From Sulfurimonas autotrophica (GTDB lineage: Bacteria > Campylobacterota > Campylobacteria > Campylobacterales > Sulfurimonadaceae), in contig DQUE01000031.1 in NCBI GenBank assembly GCA_015662405.1, forward strand, positions 1 to 5,782: 5,782 bases of DNA. The letters are read 5' to 3'. Positions 1-5,782 of this stretch are shown here, piece after piece. The first letter of the stretch is position 1, and each line of letters begins with the position of its first letter. Below the pieces are notes generated by a model. The model was not told the origin of the DNA, ran no database searches, and saw only the letters and a list, made by a program, of their open reading frames with translations. The position numbers were made by a program, and so were the translations under genes.

Positions 1-621
1 ACAAAAGAAGAGCAACTCTATCGTCAAGACTATTGCGGTTGTATTTTTGGACTCACTATGCAAAGAGAGCAGCAAAACAAACTGATGGATGAGATGTTTT
101 CTCCAATTTCAGGACAAATACTTCCTGCTTCCATCGAAGAGCGTCTCGCACTCTATACAAAACGAAATGAACTTGAAGATGAAGGCAGAGAGTATAAAAT
201 CATAAAACAAAAATTTCTCAACTATAGACAGTTTCATTGCAAACTAATATCAGGAAAAAAAGATACTCTTGAAGCGTATGCTTTGAGCTACTCTACCCTG
301 CCTAGAAAAAAAGCACAGGGACGCATAGAGTTTTCCTATAATGACATTTACTATTTTAACCGTGAAGAGATAAAATTCATTACTTTACAAACCTATAATA
401 ATCTAAGCAACTCAAACTACAAATCCATTAAAGAGCTTATTTATAATCCTTTAGATTTTGAAAAAGAACAAGCACTCAGAAATATCATTTCAGGCACAAA
501 TTATGACCTTACTCCCATAATAGTCGTAAAAGAGATACCACAAACAAAGCTTACAATTCTACTCGATGCAAAAAGTTATGAGGACACCAAAGAAAAACTC
601 ATAACCACCCAAAATCATTAA
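1..621 (+). CDS. queH: Epoxyqueuosine reductase QueH, 3' part (5' end outside window)
   Basis: QueH (formerly DUF208) reduces epoxyqueuosine to queuosine in the wobble position of GUN-anticodon tRNAs; it replaces the unrelated cobalamin enzyme QueG. The frame is open from base 1, so the gene starts upstream of the window, and the ATG at 58 is internal. The visible first codons read LYRQDYCGCIF, the family's hallmark C-terminal motif; its CxC pair lies at local residues 12 and 14 (bases 34-42) and is thought to be redox-active. The cysteines expected to hold the iron-sulfur cluster would lie upstream, unseen. About 190 residues follow the motif, whereas compact QueH proteins end soon after it. 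This tail is hydrophilic, with a charged, probably helical stretch (local residues 45-75), then a mixed section, and no membrane segment. I recall similar tails in other Campylobacterota, but their function is unknown. The gene ends at TAA 619-621, 89 bases before fabZ. Family call firm; role of the tail unknown. Confidence 0.85.
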   Translation, partial: TKEEQLYRQDYCGCIFGLTMQREQQNKLMDEMFSPISGQILPASIEERLALYTKRNELEDEGREYKIIKQKFLNYRQFHCKLISGKKDTLEAYALSYSTLPRKKAQGRIEFSYNDIYYFNREEIKFITLQTYNNLSNSNYKSIKELIYNPLDFEKEQALRNIISGTNYDLTPIIVVKEIPQTKLTILLDAKSYEDTKEKLITTQNH

Positions 622-649
622 ACACAGATAAGAGATCAGAAACTTATTA

Positions 650-678
650 TCTTTTCTTAACAATAAATTAGATAAAAT
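650..678 (+). promoter_or_regulatory. Putative sigma-70 promoter for the fabZ operon
   Basis: The 89-base gap between queH and fabZ is the only non-coding stretch in the window large enough for a promoter. The best -10 match is TAAAAT at 673-678 (five of six bases to TATAAT), inside a very AT-rich block. There is no good -35 at 17-base spacing: 650-655 is only T-rich. A TTAACA at 657-662 resembles a -35 box but sits just 10 bases from the -10. Campylobacterota vegetative promoters commonly lack a clear -35 and rely on the -10 and upstream T-rich periodicity, so this is acceptable but unproven. Transcription from queH could also read through. Confidence 0.4.
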
Positions 679-696
679 ATCAAAAAATTATTGTTT

Positions 697-701
697 TAAG
701 G
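697..701 (+). promoter_or_regulatory. fabZ ribosome binding site (TAAGG)
   Basis: TAAGG lies 9 bases before the ATG at 711. This decides between three nearby ATGs: 707 (spacing 5, but out of frame and stopping at 776), 711 (spacing 9, in frame) and 717 (spacing 15, in frame). The ATG at 711 fits best, giving a protein that begins MLMDV. Starting at 717 would give MDV and cannot be excluded. Confidence 0.6.
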
Positions 702-710
702 TTTATATGA

Positions 711-1160
711 ATGCTTATGGATGTTACAGAGATACAAAAAATATTACCGCACCGTTATCCCTTTTTATTGGTCGATAGAGTTACAGATTTAACCAAGGGG
801 AAATCAATCACAGCATATAAAAATGTTTCGATTTCAGAGCCTGTATTTCAAGGACATTTCCCTGGACATCCAATCTATCCGGGTGTAATGATTCTTGAGG
901 GAATGGCTCAAGCTGGTGGAGTTTTATCTTTTTTAAGTATGGGTGATTTATCAGAAGAGGAGATAGCCTCTAAAGTAGTCTATTTTATGAGCATTGATAA
1001 AGCAAAATTCAGAACCCCTGTAAAACCAGGTGACAGACTTGAGTATCGCATTAATGTTATGAAACAAAAAGGGACTATCTGGGTACTCAAAGGTGAAGCT
1101 TATGTGGATGATAAGCTTGTAAGTGAAGCTGAACTCAAAGCTATGATAGTTGATAAATAA
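711..1160 (+). CDS. fabZ: (3R)-hydroxyacyl-ACP dehydratase FabZ
   Basis: FabZ removes water from (3R)-hydroxyacyl-ACP to give trans-2-enoyl-ACP, the third step of each cycle of type II fatty-acid elongation in the cytoplasm. The protein has 149 residues, the usual length for this hot-dog-fold enzyme. The opening segment ILPHRYPFLLVDRV (11-24) is typical. The catalytic histidine is H49 in GHFPGHP (48-54), and the partner glutamate is E63 in GVMILEGMAQ (58-67); in the dimer the two act from opposite subunits. Further family blocks are SKVVYF (87-92), KFRTPVKPGD (99-108) and the terminal AELKAMIVDK. It is the first gene of the tight run, 11 bases before lpxA. The pairing is metabolically sensible, because FabZ and LpxA compete for the same (R)-3-hydroxyacyl-ACP pool. 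Start at 711 chosen from the ribosome binding site. Nothing is missing or odd. Confidence 0.97.
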   Translation: MLMDVTEIQKILPHRYPFLLVDRVTDLTKGKSITAYKNVSISEPVFQGHFPGHPIYPGVMILEGMAQAGGVLSFLSMGDLSEEEIASKVVYFMSIDKAKFRTPVKPGDRLEYRINVMKQKGTIWVLKGEAYVDDKLVSEAELKAMIVDK

Positions 1161-1161
1161 A

Positions 1162-1167
1162 AAGGGG
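1162..1167 (+). promoter_or_regulatory. lpxA ribosome binding site (AAGGGG) before a TTG start
   Basis: AAGGGG lies just after the fabZ stop and 4 bases before TTG 1172 (6 bases if only its AAGG is counted). It supports the unusual start codon: the lpxA frame is closed upstream by TGA at 1151-1153 and contains no ATG or GTG between that stop and 1172. Confidence 0.65.
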
Positions 1168-1171
1168 AACT

Positions 1172-1957
1172 TTGTCTAAAATATCGCAATTAGCCGTTAT
1201 CGAAGATGGTGCTAAAATTGGTGAAAATGTTGAAATTGGTCCATTTTGCTTTATTTCGCATGAAGCAGAAATTGGCGATAACACAACAATTGCAGCACAT
1301 AGCTGTATTTATGGAAAAACAACCATTGGCAAGAATAACAAAATCTTTTCACATGCCGTTATTGGTTCTATTCCACAAGATTTAAAATTTGCAGGTGAAG
1401 ATGTTGCACTTATTATTGGTGACAACAATACCATTAGAGAGTTTACTCTTTTTAACCCTGGTACAAAAGGCGGTGGGAGCAAAACCATCGTAGGAAACCA
1501 CAATCTTTTTATGGGTTATGTCCATCTTGGACATGATGTTATTATAGGCAATCACTGCATTTTAGCAAATGCAGCAACACTTGCAGGACATGTTGAGCTT
1601 GGAGATTATGTTGTCATTGGTGGCATGACACCTATTCATCAGTTTGTACATATAGGTGATTATGCAATGATAGGAGGAGCCTCTGCTTTAGCACAAGATA
1701 TTCCTCCATTTTGTATGGCTGAGGGAAATCGTGCCTCACTTCGGGGATTAAACTTAACAGGTTTAAGAAGACACTTAGATCGCAATGATATTAATGCTCT
1801 TAAATCTGCCTATAGAGAACTTTTTGAATCAGGCAAACCACTTAAAGACACAGCAAGTGAATTGCTTGAAAAATCTGACAATCATTATGTAATTGATTTA
1901 TGTAATTTTGTCATAAAAACAAAACGCGGAATTCCGTTTGAAAGGAAAAATATATGA
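1172..1957 (+). CDS. lpxA: UDP-N-acetylglucosamine O-acyltransferase LpxA
   Basis: LpxA transfers an (R)-3-hydroxyacyl chain from ACP to the 3-position of UDP-GlcNAc, the first step of lipid A synthesis; it is cytosolic and acts as a trimer. The 261-residue product is of normal length. Residues 1-185 form a left-handed beta-helix of hexapeptide repeats such as IGENVE, IGDNTT, IGKNNK and IGNHCI, followed by a helical C-terminal domain (about 190-261). The expected catalytic base is H121 in HLGHD (118-122), aligning with E. coli H125. Ungapped alignment from there puts G169 opposite E. coli G173, the chain-length ruler, which hints at a long (about C14) acyl donor; this is inference. Relatives such as C. 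jejuni can also use the diamino sugar donor, which I cannot judge here. Translation starts at TTG, the only possible start. The stop TGA overlaps the clpX ATG by 4 bases, suggesting coupling. Confidence 0.96.
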   Translation: MSKISQLAVIEDGAKIGENVEIGPFCFISHEAEIGDNTTIAAHSCIYGKTTIGKNNKIFSHAVIGSIPQDLKFAGEDVALIIGDNNTIREFTLFNPGTKGGGSKTIVGNHNLFMGYVHLGHDVIIGNHCILANAATLAGHVELGDYVVIGGMTPIHQFVHIGDYAMIGGASALAQDIPPFCMAEGNRASLRGLNLTGLRRHLDRNDINALKSAYRELFESGKPLKDTASELLEKSDNHYVIDLCNFVIKTKRGIPFERKNI

Positions 1958-3198
1958 TACACAGACATTGCAGCTTTTGTGATGCAAGCGAAAGCGAACA
2001 AAACCCTCTTATCGCTGGAAACGGTGTTTACATTTGTAAAAACTGTGTTGTTTCTGCTTATAAAATCATGTTTGGTGATGAAAAAGAGCTGGCAAAAGAG
2101 AAAAATAGTGAACTTGTTGATGCAGTTCATAAGCTCATGACACCAAAAGAGCTTGATGCTTTTTTGGGTGAATATATCATTGGACAAGAGAGAGCAAGAA
2201 AACTCTTAAGCGTAGCTGTTTACAACCACTATAAGCGTATTTTCAAAACAACGAGTACAAAAGATGATGATACAGAGATTGCAAAATCAAATATTTTGCT
2301 GATCGGACCAACAGGAAGTGGTAAAACACTTATGGCACAAACTATTGCAAGAGTTTTAAATGTACCTATAGCTATTGCTGATGCAACAAGTCTTACAGAG
2401 GCTGGTTATGTCGGTGAAGATGTTGAAAATATTTTAACAAAGCTTATTCAAGCAGCCGATGGTGATGTTGAGCGTGCCCAAAAAGGGATCATTTTTCTTG
2501 ATGAAATAGACAAAGTATCTCGTATGAGTGAAAATCGCTCTATCACACGTGATGTTTCTGGTGAAGGCGTACAGCAAGCACTGCTAAAAATCATTGAAGG
2601 TTCTTCTGTAAATATTCCGCCAAAAGGTGGAAGAAAACATCCAAATCAAGAGTTTACCGCTATTGATACAACCAACATTTTATTTATTTGTGGTGGTGCA
2701 TTTGATGGTCTTGAAGAGATTTTAAAACGAAAACAGGGTGAAAATGTTCTTGGATTTGGGCATGATAAAAAGACAAAAGATGAAGCAAAACCTACATTTG
2801 ACATGGTTGAACCAGATGATTTGGTCCATTATGGGCTTATTCCTGAGCTTATCGGTCGTCTACCTATTATAGCCTCTCTTAATGAAATTACAGAAGATGA
2901 TATGGTTCGCATACTCACTGAACCAAAAAACTCACTCGTAAAACAGTATAAAAAACTTTTTGCTATCGATAATGTTGAACTTAACTTTGAAGAAGATGCT
3001 TTGCGAGCCATTGCACAAAAAGCAATCAAACGCAAAACTGGTGCTCGTGGGCTTCGTGCAATTTTAGAAGAGTGCATGATAGATATCATGTATGAACTTC
3101 CAGATTATAGTGGTTATGAAGTGGTAATCACCAAAGAAGTTATTGAAAATGGGGAAAAACCTGTTTATATCAAAAAAAACACACAAAAAACAGCATAA
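1954..3198 (+). CDS. clpX: ATP-dependent Clp protease ATP-binding subunit ClpX
   Basis: ClpX is a hexameric AAA+ unfoldase that recognises tagged or damaged proteins and feeds them into the ClpP peptidase. At 414 residues it is full length. In order: an N-terminal zinc-binding domain with C6, C9, C28 and C31; Walker A GPTGSGKT (118-125); pore-1 loop GYVG (151-154); Walker B FLDEID (181-186); the RKH pore-entry loop (227-229); the ClpP-docking loop as LGF (266-268) instead of the E. coli IGF; the likely arginine finger R302 in IGRLP; and sensor 2 GARGL (363-367). The LGF variant is conservative and should still dock ClpP. The start ATG overlaps the lpxA stop and has an AGGA site (1943-1946) inside lpxA. 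clpP is not adjacent, in contrast to the clpP-clpX pairing of many proteobacteria; the lpxA-clpX-mreB position is the Campylobacterota arrangement as I know it. Confidence 0.98.
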   Translation: MIHRHCSFCDASESEQNPLIAGNGVYICKNCVVSAYKIMFGDEKELAKEKNSELVDAVHKLMTPKELDAFLGEYIIGQERARKLLSVAVYNHYKRIFKTTSTKDDDTEIAKSNILLIGPTGSGKTLMAQTIARVLNVPIAIADATSLTEAGYVGEDVENILTKLIQAADGDVERAQKGIIFLDEIDKVSRMSENRSITRDVSGEGVQQALLKIIEGSSVNIPPKGGRKHPNQEFTAIDTTNILFICGGAFDGLEEILKRKQGENVLGFGHDKKTKDEAKPTFDMVEPDDLVHYGLIPELIGRLPIIASLNEITEDDMVRILTEPKNSLVKQYKKLFAIDNVELNFEEDALRAIAQKAIKRKTGARGLRAILEECMIDIMYELPDYSGYEVVITKEVIENGEKPVYIKKNTQKTA

Positions 3199-3208
3199 GG
3201 CACGATAA

Positions 3209-4246
3209 ATGATATTTAGTAAAATAGTTGGACTTTTTTCAAATGACCTCTCTATTGACTTAGGAACCGCAAATACAATCGTTATAGCAAAAGGTCGAGG
3301 AATCATCATAAATGAACCATCAGTCGTTGCTGTAAAAACAGAAAAATATGGACAACAACGTGTTTTAGCAGTTGGTCATGAGGCAAAAGAGATGGTAGGC
3401 AAAACACCTGGTAATATCAAGGCAATCCGTCCTATGCGTGATGGTGTCATTGCCGATTTTGACATGACAGAAAAAATGATACGAAAGTTTATTGAAAAAG
3501 CGCATGGAAGAAGTGCTCTTATATCGCCTCGTATTATTATATGTGTACCTTACGGGCTTACACAGGTTGAGCGAAAAGCAGTTCGTGAATCAGCTCTTAG
3601 TGCTGGAGCACGTGAGGTTTTTCTTATAGAAGAGCCTATGGCTGCAGCTATTGGAGCTGGTATTGATATTCGTGAACCGCAAGGAAATCTTGTTGTAGAT
3701 ATTGGTGGTGGAACAACTGAGATTGGTGTAGTTTCTCTAGGTGGACTTGTACTTTCAAAGTCAATTCGTACAGCTGGTGATAAAATTGATCAGGGAATCG
3801 TTAACTATGTAAGAAAAAAATATAATCTTTTAATTGGTGAAAGAGTTGCTGAAGAGATTAAAATAAATATAGGCACAGCAGTTTCACTCGACAAAGAGCT
3901 TACAATGATTATCAATGGGCGTGACCAAGTTGAAGGACTACTAAGTTCAGTTGAACTTACAAGCGAAGATGCAAAGGATGCCATGAAAGAGCCACTCAAA
4001 GAGATTGCTGAAGCACTTCGTGATGTGCTTGAAAAAATGCCACCAGATTTGGCTGGTGATATCGTAAATCATGGCATTATCTTAACAGGTGGTGGTGCAT
4101 TAATTCGCCAACTTGACAAATACCTCTCTGACATTGTAAGAATACCTATTTTTGTAGCAGATGAGCCTCTTTTAGCTGTTGCACGAGGAACAGGAAGAGC
4201 TTTAGAAGAGATAGACCTCCTCCAAGAACTTTTTGAGAATGAATAA
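3209..4246 (+). CDS. mreB: Rod-shape-determining actin homologue MreB
   Basis: MreB is a bacterial actin that polymerises into membrane-bound antiparallel double filaments and guides the elongasome for side-wall peptidoglycan synthesis. The 345-residue protein is of normal length. The actin-fold nucleotide motifs are intact: phosphate-1 DLGTANT (17-23), the connect region with the likely catalytic E141 in LIEEPMAAAIGAG (139-151), phosphate-2 DIGGGTTE (164-171) and the adenosine motif ILTGGGAL (291-298). The C-terminal EPLLAVARGTG (319-329) is typical. The first residues (MIFSKIVGLF) form a short amphipathic segment, consistent with the membrane-binding N-terminus known for MreB. An AAGG site (3197-3200) overlaps the clpX stop, 8 bases before the ATG. 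The 3' end overlaps mreC by 8 bases, so the two are probably translationally coupled, fitting proteins that act together. Confidence 0.98.
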   Translation: MIFSKIVGLFSNDLSIDLGTANTIVIAKGRGIIINEPSVVAVKTEKYGQQRVLAVGHEAKEMVGKTPGNIKAIRPMRDGVIADFDMTEKMIRKFIEKAHGRSALISPRIIICVPYGLTQVERKAVRESALSAGAREVFLIEEPMAAAIGAGIDIREPQGNLVVDIGGGTTEIGVVSLGGLVLSKSIRTAGDKIDQGIVNYVRKKYNLLIGERVAEEIKINIGTAVSLDKELTMIINGRDQVEGLLSSVELTSEDAKDAMKEPLKEIAEALRDVLEKMPPDLAGDIVNHGIILTGGGALIRQLDKYLSDIVRIPIFVADEPLLAVARGTGRALEEIDLLQELFENE

Positions 4247-5000
4247 AAAGTCTCTTAGCTATTTTTTCCTTCTTATTGCACTCTTTATGGGTGCTTTGTA
4301 TTATAATAATTTTATCCGCTCCCCAATTATTTCAATACTTAACTCCATAAAATCAAACTACTTTTCTACTATGGAATTTTTTGAAAACAGCATCAACAAG
4401 CATCTTTTTCAAGCCCAAGAGATAGAAAATTTAAAACAAAAACTACAAAAATATGAAAACAATCATCTAGTAATGCAACAACTTGCCTCAGAGCTTCATG
4501 ATCTTTATAAAAAAAACGACTCTTCTCTAAAAACAAACCCGCAAGTACAACTCGTAAGAGCAATTTCATATGAAAAATTTGGAAATTTAAATAGACTATG
4601 GATGGATATACCAGACTATAATGCCTCTAAAATTTATGGACTTACCTATAAAGAGTTCGTAGCAGGAATAGTTATTGCAAAAAACAATCAACCACTTGCT
4701 TTACTTAATTCAGATATAAAAAGTGCTTATTCTGTGTATATAGGCAAAGAAAAAGCACCTGGAATCGCGCATGGCAACAATGCAAAGAGTATAGTGATAA
4801 ATTTTATACCAGCATGGTTTCAGATTAATCCCGGTGATGAAGTAGTAACCTCAGGGCTTGACAATATCTTTTTTAAAGGACTCAAAGTCGGAAAAATCAT
4901 TTCTGTTACAAAGTCGCAAGGATATCAAAATGCGGTAGTAAAACAGTATTACCAAGCAAATGAGCCAAACTATTTTTATATAATAAAGAGTGTAAAATGA
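4239..5000 (+). CDS. mreC: Rod-shape-determining protein MreC
   Basis: MreC is a bitopic inner-membrane protein whose periplasmic part activates the PBP2-RodA wall synthase and links it to MreB. Counting from the ATG at 4239 it has 253 residues. It has a short basic N-terminus (MNKK), one membrane segment (about 5-22), a probable coiled coil (about 42-91) and a beta-domain (about 103-250) carrying the family signature INPGDEVVTSGL (196-207) and GLKVGKI (214-220). Sequence between these blocks is divergent, as usual for MreC. The frame extends upstream to a TTG at 4233, but the ATG at 4239 gives the standard short cytoplasmic N-terminus and is preferred. No clear ribosome binding site precedes it; the ATG lies inside the end of mreB, so reinitiation after mreB is likely. 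The stop TGA overlaps the next gene's ATG by 4 bases. mreD does not follow. Confidence 0.93.
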   Translation: MNKKSLSYFFLLIALFMGALYYNNFIRSPIISILNSIKSNYFSTMEFFENSINKHLFQAQEIENLKQKLQKYENNHLVMQQLASELHDLYKKNDSSLKTNPQVQLVRAISYEKFGNLNRLWMDIPDYNASKIYGLTYKEFVAGIVIAKNNQPLALLNSDIKSAYSVYIGKEKAPGIAHGNNAKSIVINFIPAWFQINPGDEVVTSGLDNIFFKGLKVGKIISVTKSQGYQNAVVKQYYQANEPNYFYIIKSVK

Positions 5001-5757
5001 AATATTTCATAATTGTAATGCTGCTGTTTTTCAATCTCTTGGCACAACAAAGTAAACAAAATTTGACAATTGGTACTGGAGTGTTTTTTCAAAGCCAACC
5101 AAAGGTGCTACAACTTTAGTTTTACCATCGCCTATAATCTTTTTTGATAACTCTGTTGTTTATGCAAGATGGAGCAGATTTGGCCTCTATTTTTTAGGTG
5201 ATAAAAAAGAGAAGTACTCTTGGGGATTTTCTTTCACTGTGCAGCCAAGAACACTTGGTTACAACTCCTCAGATGCAAACTTTTTAAAAGGTATGGATGA
5301 GAGAGAATCAACTCTAGAGGGTGGCATTGCATTGAGTGCCATCTCCCAAAACTCCACATATATTGAAGTAATGCTTTTAGCAGATATAATGAACAAACAT
5401 AAATCGTGGATAGGAAAAGTTGAAGTTGGCAATGAGTTTAAAGCAGGAGCGTTTACTTTTTATCCTAGTCTCGTTATGCTCTATCAGCCTAGAAAGTTTA
5501 TTAATTATTATTATGGTGTCAAAAACTCAGAAACTACCATCAACCGTCTTGCATATTCGCCAAATAGTGGATTTACATTTGGTATGCAAACCTATATCAA
5601 ATACCCATTGACAAATAAGCTTTCAGCATTTTTCTACGCAAGAGCAGATAAAATTCCAAGCAGCGCTTATAAGAGTCCTTTAGTGAATAACAAATTTATA
5701 TATTCAGGACTTGCATCACTCATCTATCAGCCAAATCCAATGAAAATTAAAAAATAG
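4997..5757 (+). pseudogene. MipA/OmpV-family outer-membrane protein, frameshifted
   Basis: The family comprises outer-membrane beta-barrels; E. coli MipA binds the lytic transglycosylase MltA and the synthase PBP1B. The ATG at 4997 overlaps the mreC stop and has AAAGAG (4985-4990) upstream. The first frame gives a signal peptide (K2, hydrophobic 3-15, likely cleavage after A16) and the strand LTIGTGVFF, then stops at TAG 5117-5119 after 40 residues. The rest is in the -1 frame, open from 5056 to TAG 5755-5757. It shows family blocks: PSPIIFFDN (about 5128-5151), GMDER (5290-5304), YYYGV (5506-5520) and SPLVNN (5674-5691). These parallel E. coli MipA PVPVINYEG, HLDDRKST, YYYGV and SPMVDK as I recall them. 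Joined, the protein would have about 253 residues, the normal size. The downstream frame looks unspoilt, so the lesion is recent, a sequencing error, or a programmed shift. The C-terminus lacks the usual final aromatic residue. Family call is good; coding status is uncertain. Confidence 0.8.
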
Positions 5758-5782
5758 CTTAAAATGAGTTTTTCAATAATAT

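Noticed and set aside
626..660. Weak inverted repeat (AGATAA / TTATCT) followed by a T-rich stretch, as a queH terminator
   Set aside because: The stem is only five or six A/T-rich pairs with a long loop; this is too weak to call a Rho-independent terminator.
707..778. Out-of-frame ATG overlapping the fabZ start, giving a 23-codon reading frame
   Set aside because: It shares the fabZ ribosome binding site at a 5-base spacing, but the peptide is short, has no recognisable character and arises from AT-rich start-region sequence; most likely chance.
1885..2187. Minus-strand open frames (1309-1503, 1885-2187, 2829-3089, 3064-3309, 3805-3999)
   Set aside because: Each lies opposite a strongly conserved gene (lpxA, clpX or mreB), shows no family features and is explained by the codon pattern of the real gene.
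4233..4238. TTG at 4233 as the mreC start
   Set aside because: It only adds two residues before ATG 4239, which gives the usual MreC N-terminus; no ribosome binding site favours the TTG.
5239..5757. A separate gene starting at GTG 5239
   Set aside because: The same frame is open and conserved upstream to about 5101, and GTG 5239 codes for an internal valine of the barrel; no ribosome binding site precedes it.
5758..5782. ATG at 5764 as the start of a following gene, or an A/T hairpin as an operon terminator
   Set aside because: Only six codons are visible with no ribosome binding site, and the possible stem is five A-T pairs; too little sequence to support either.

Overview
The window is an AT-rich stretch of chromosome from a member of the Campylobacterota (formerly Epsilonproteobacteria), most likely a Sulfurimonas-like or related free-living genus. 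The assignment rests on the gene order fabZ-lpxA-clpX-mreB-mreC, which I know from Campylobacter jejuni and relatives, on the residue-level character of the proteins, and on a QueH-type epoxyqueuosine reductase just upstream. The genus is an inference. No RNA gene, mobile element, CRISPR array or long repeat is visible. All genes lie on the + strand.

Layout. Bases 1-621 are the 3' part of queH, which is cut by the window edge; the catalytic domain ends near base 60 and is followed by a long C-terminal extension of unknown role. Bases 622-710 are the only real intergenic gap and hold a plausible promoter and the fabZ ribosome binding site. From 711 to 5757 the genes are packed so tightly (11-base gap, 4-base overlap, 10-base gap, 8-base overlap, 4-base overlap) that they look like one operon: fabZ (711-1160), lpxA (1172-1957, TTG start), clpX (1954-3198), mreB (3209-4246), mreC (4239-5000) and a frameshifted gene for a MipA/OmpV-family outer-membrane protein (4997-5757). 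The last 25 bases hold nothing I can call.

How the genes fit together. FabZ and LpxA both use (R)-3-hydroxyacyl-ACP: FabZ sends it on to fatty-acid elongation and LpxA commits it to lipid A. MreB and MreC form the rod-shape scaffold that directs lateral peptidoglycan synthesis. The last gene belongs to the family of E. coli MipA, an outer-membrane protein linked to a murein hydrolase/synthase complex. Apart from ClpX, the ATPase of the ClpXP protease, the operon is thus themed on building the envelope.

The most notable point is the last gene. Its signal peptide and first strand are in one frame and the rest of the barrel is in the -1 frame, with a premature TAG at 5117-5119. The remainder is ordinary, conserved housekeeping sequence, and I see no evidence for a novel multi-gene system.
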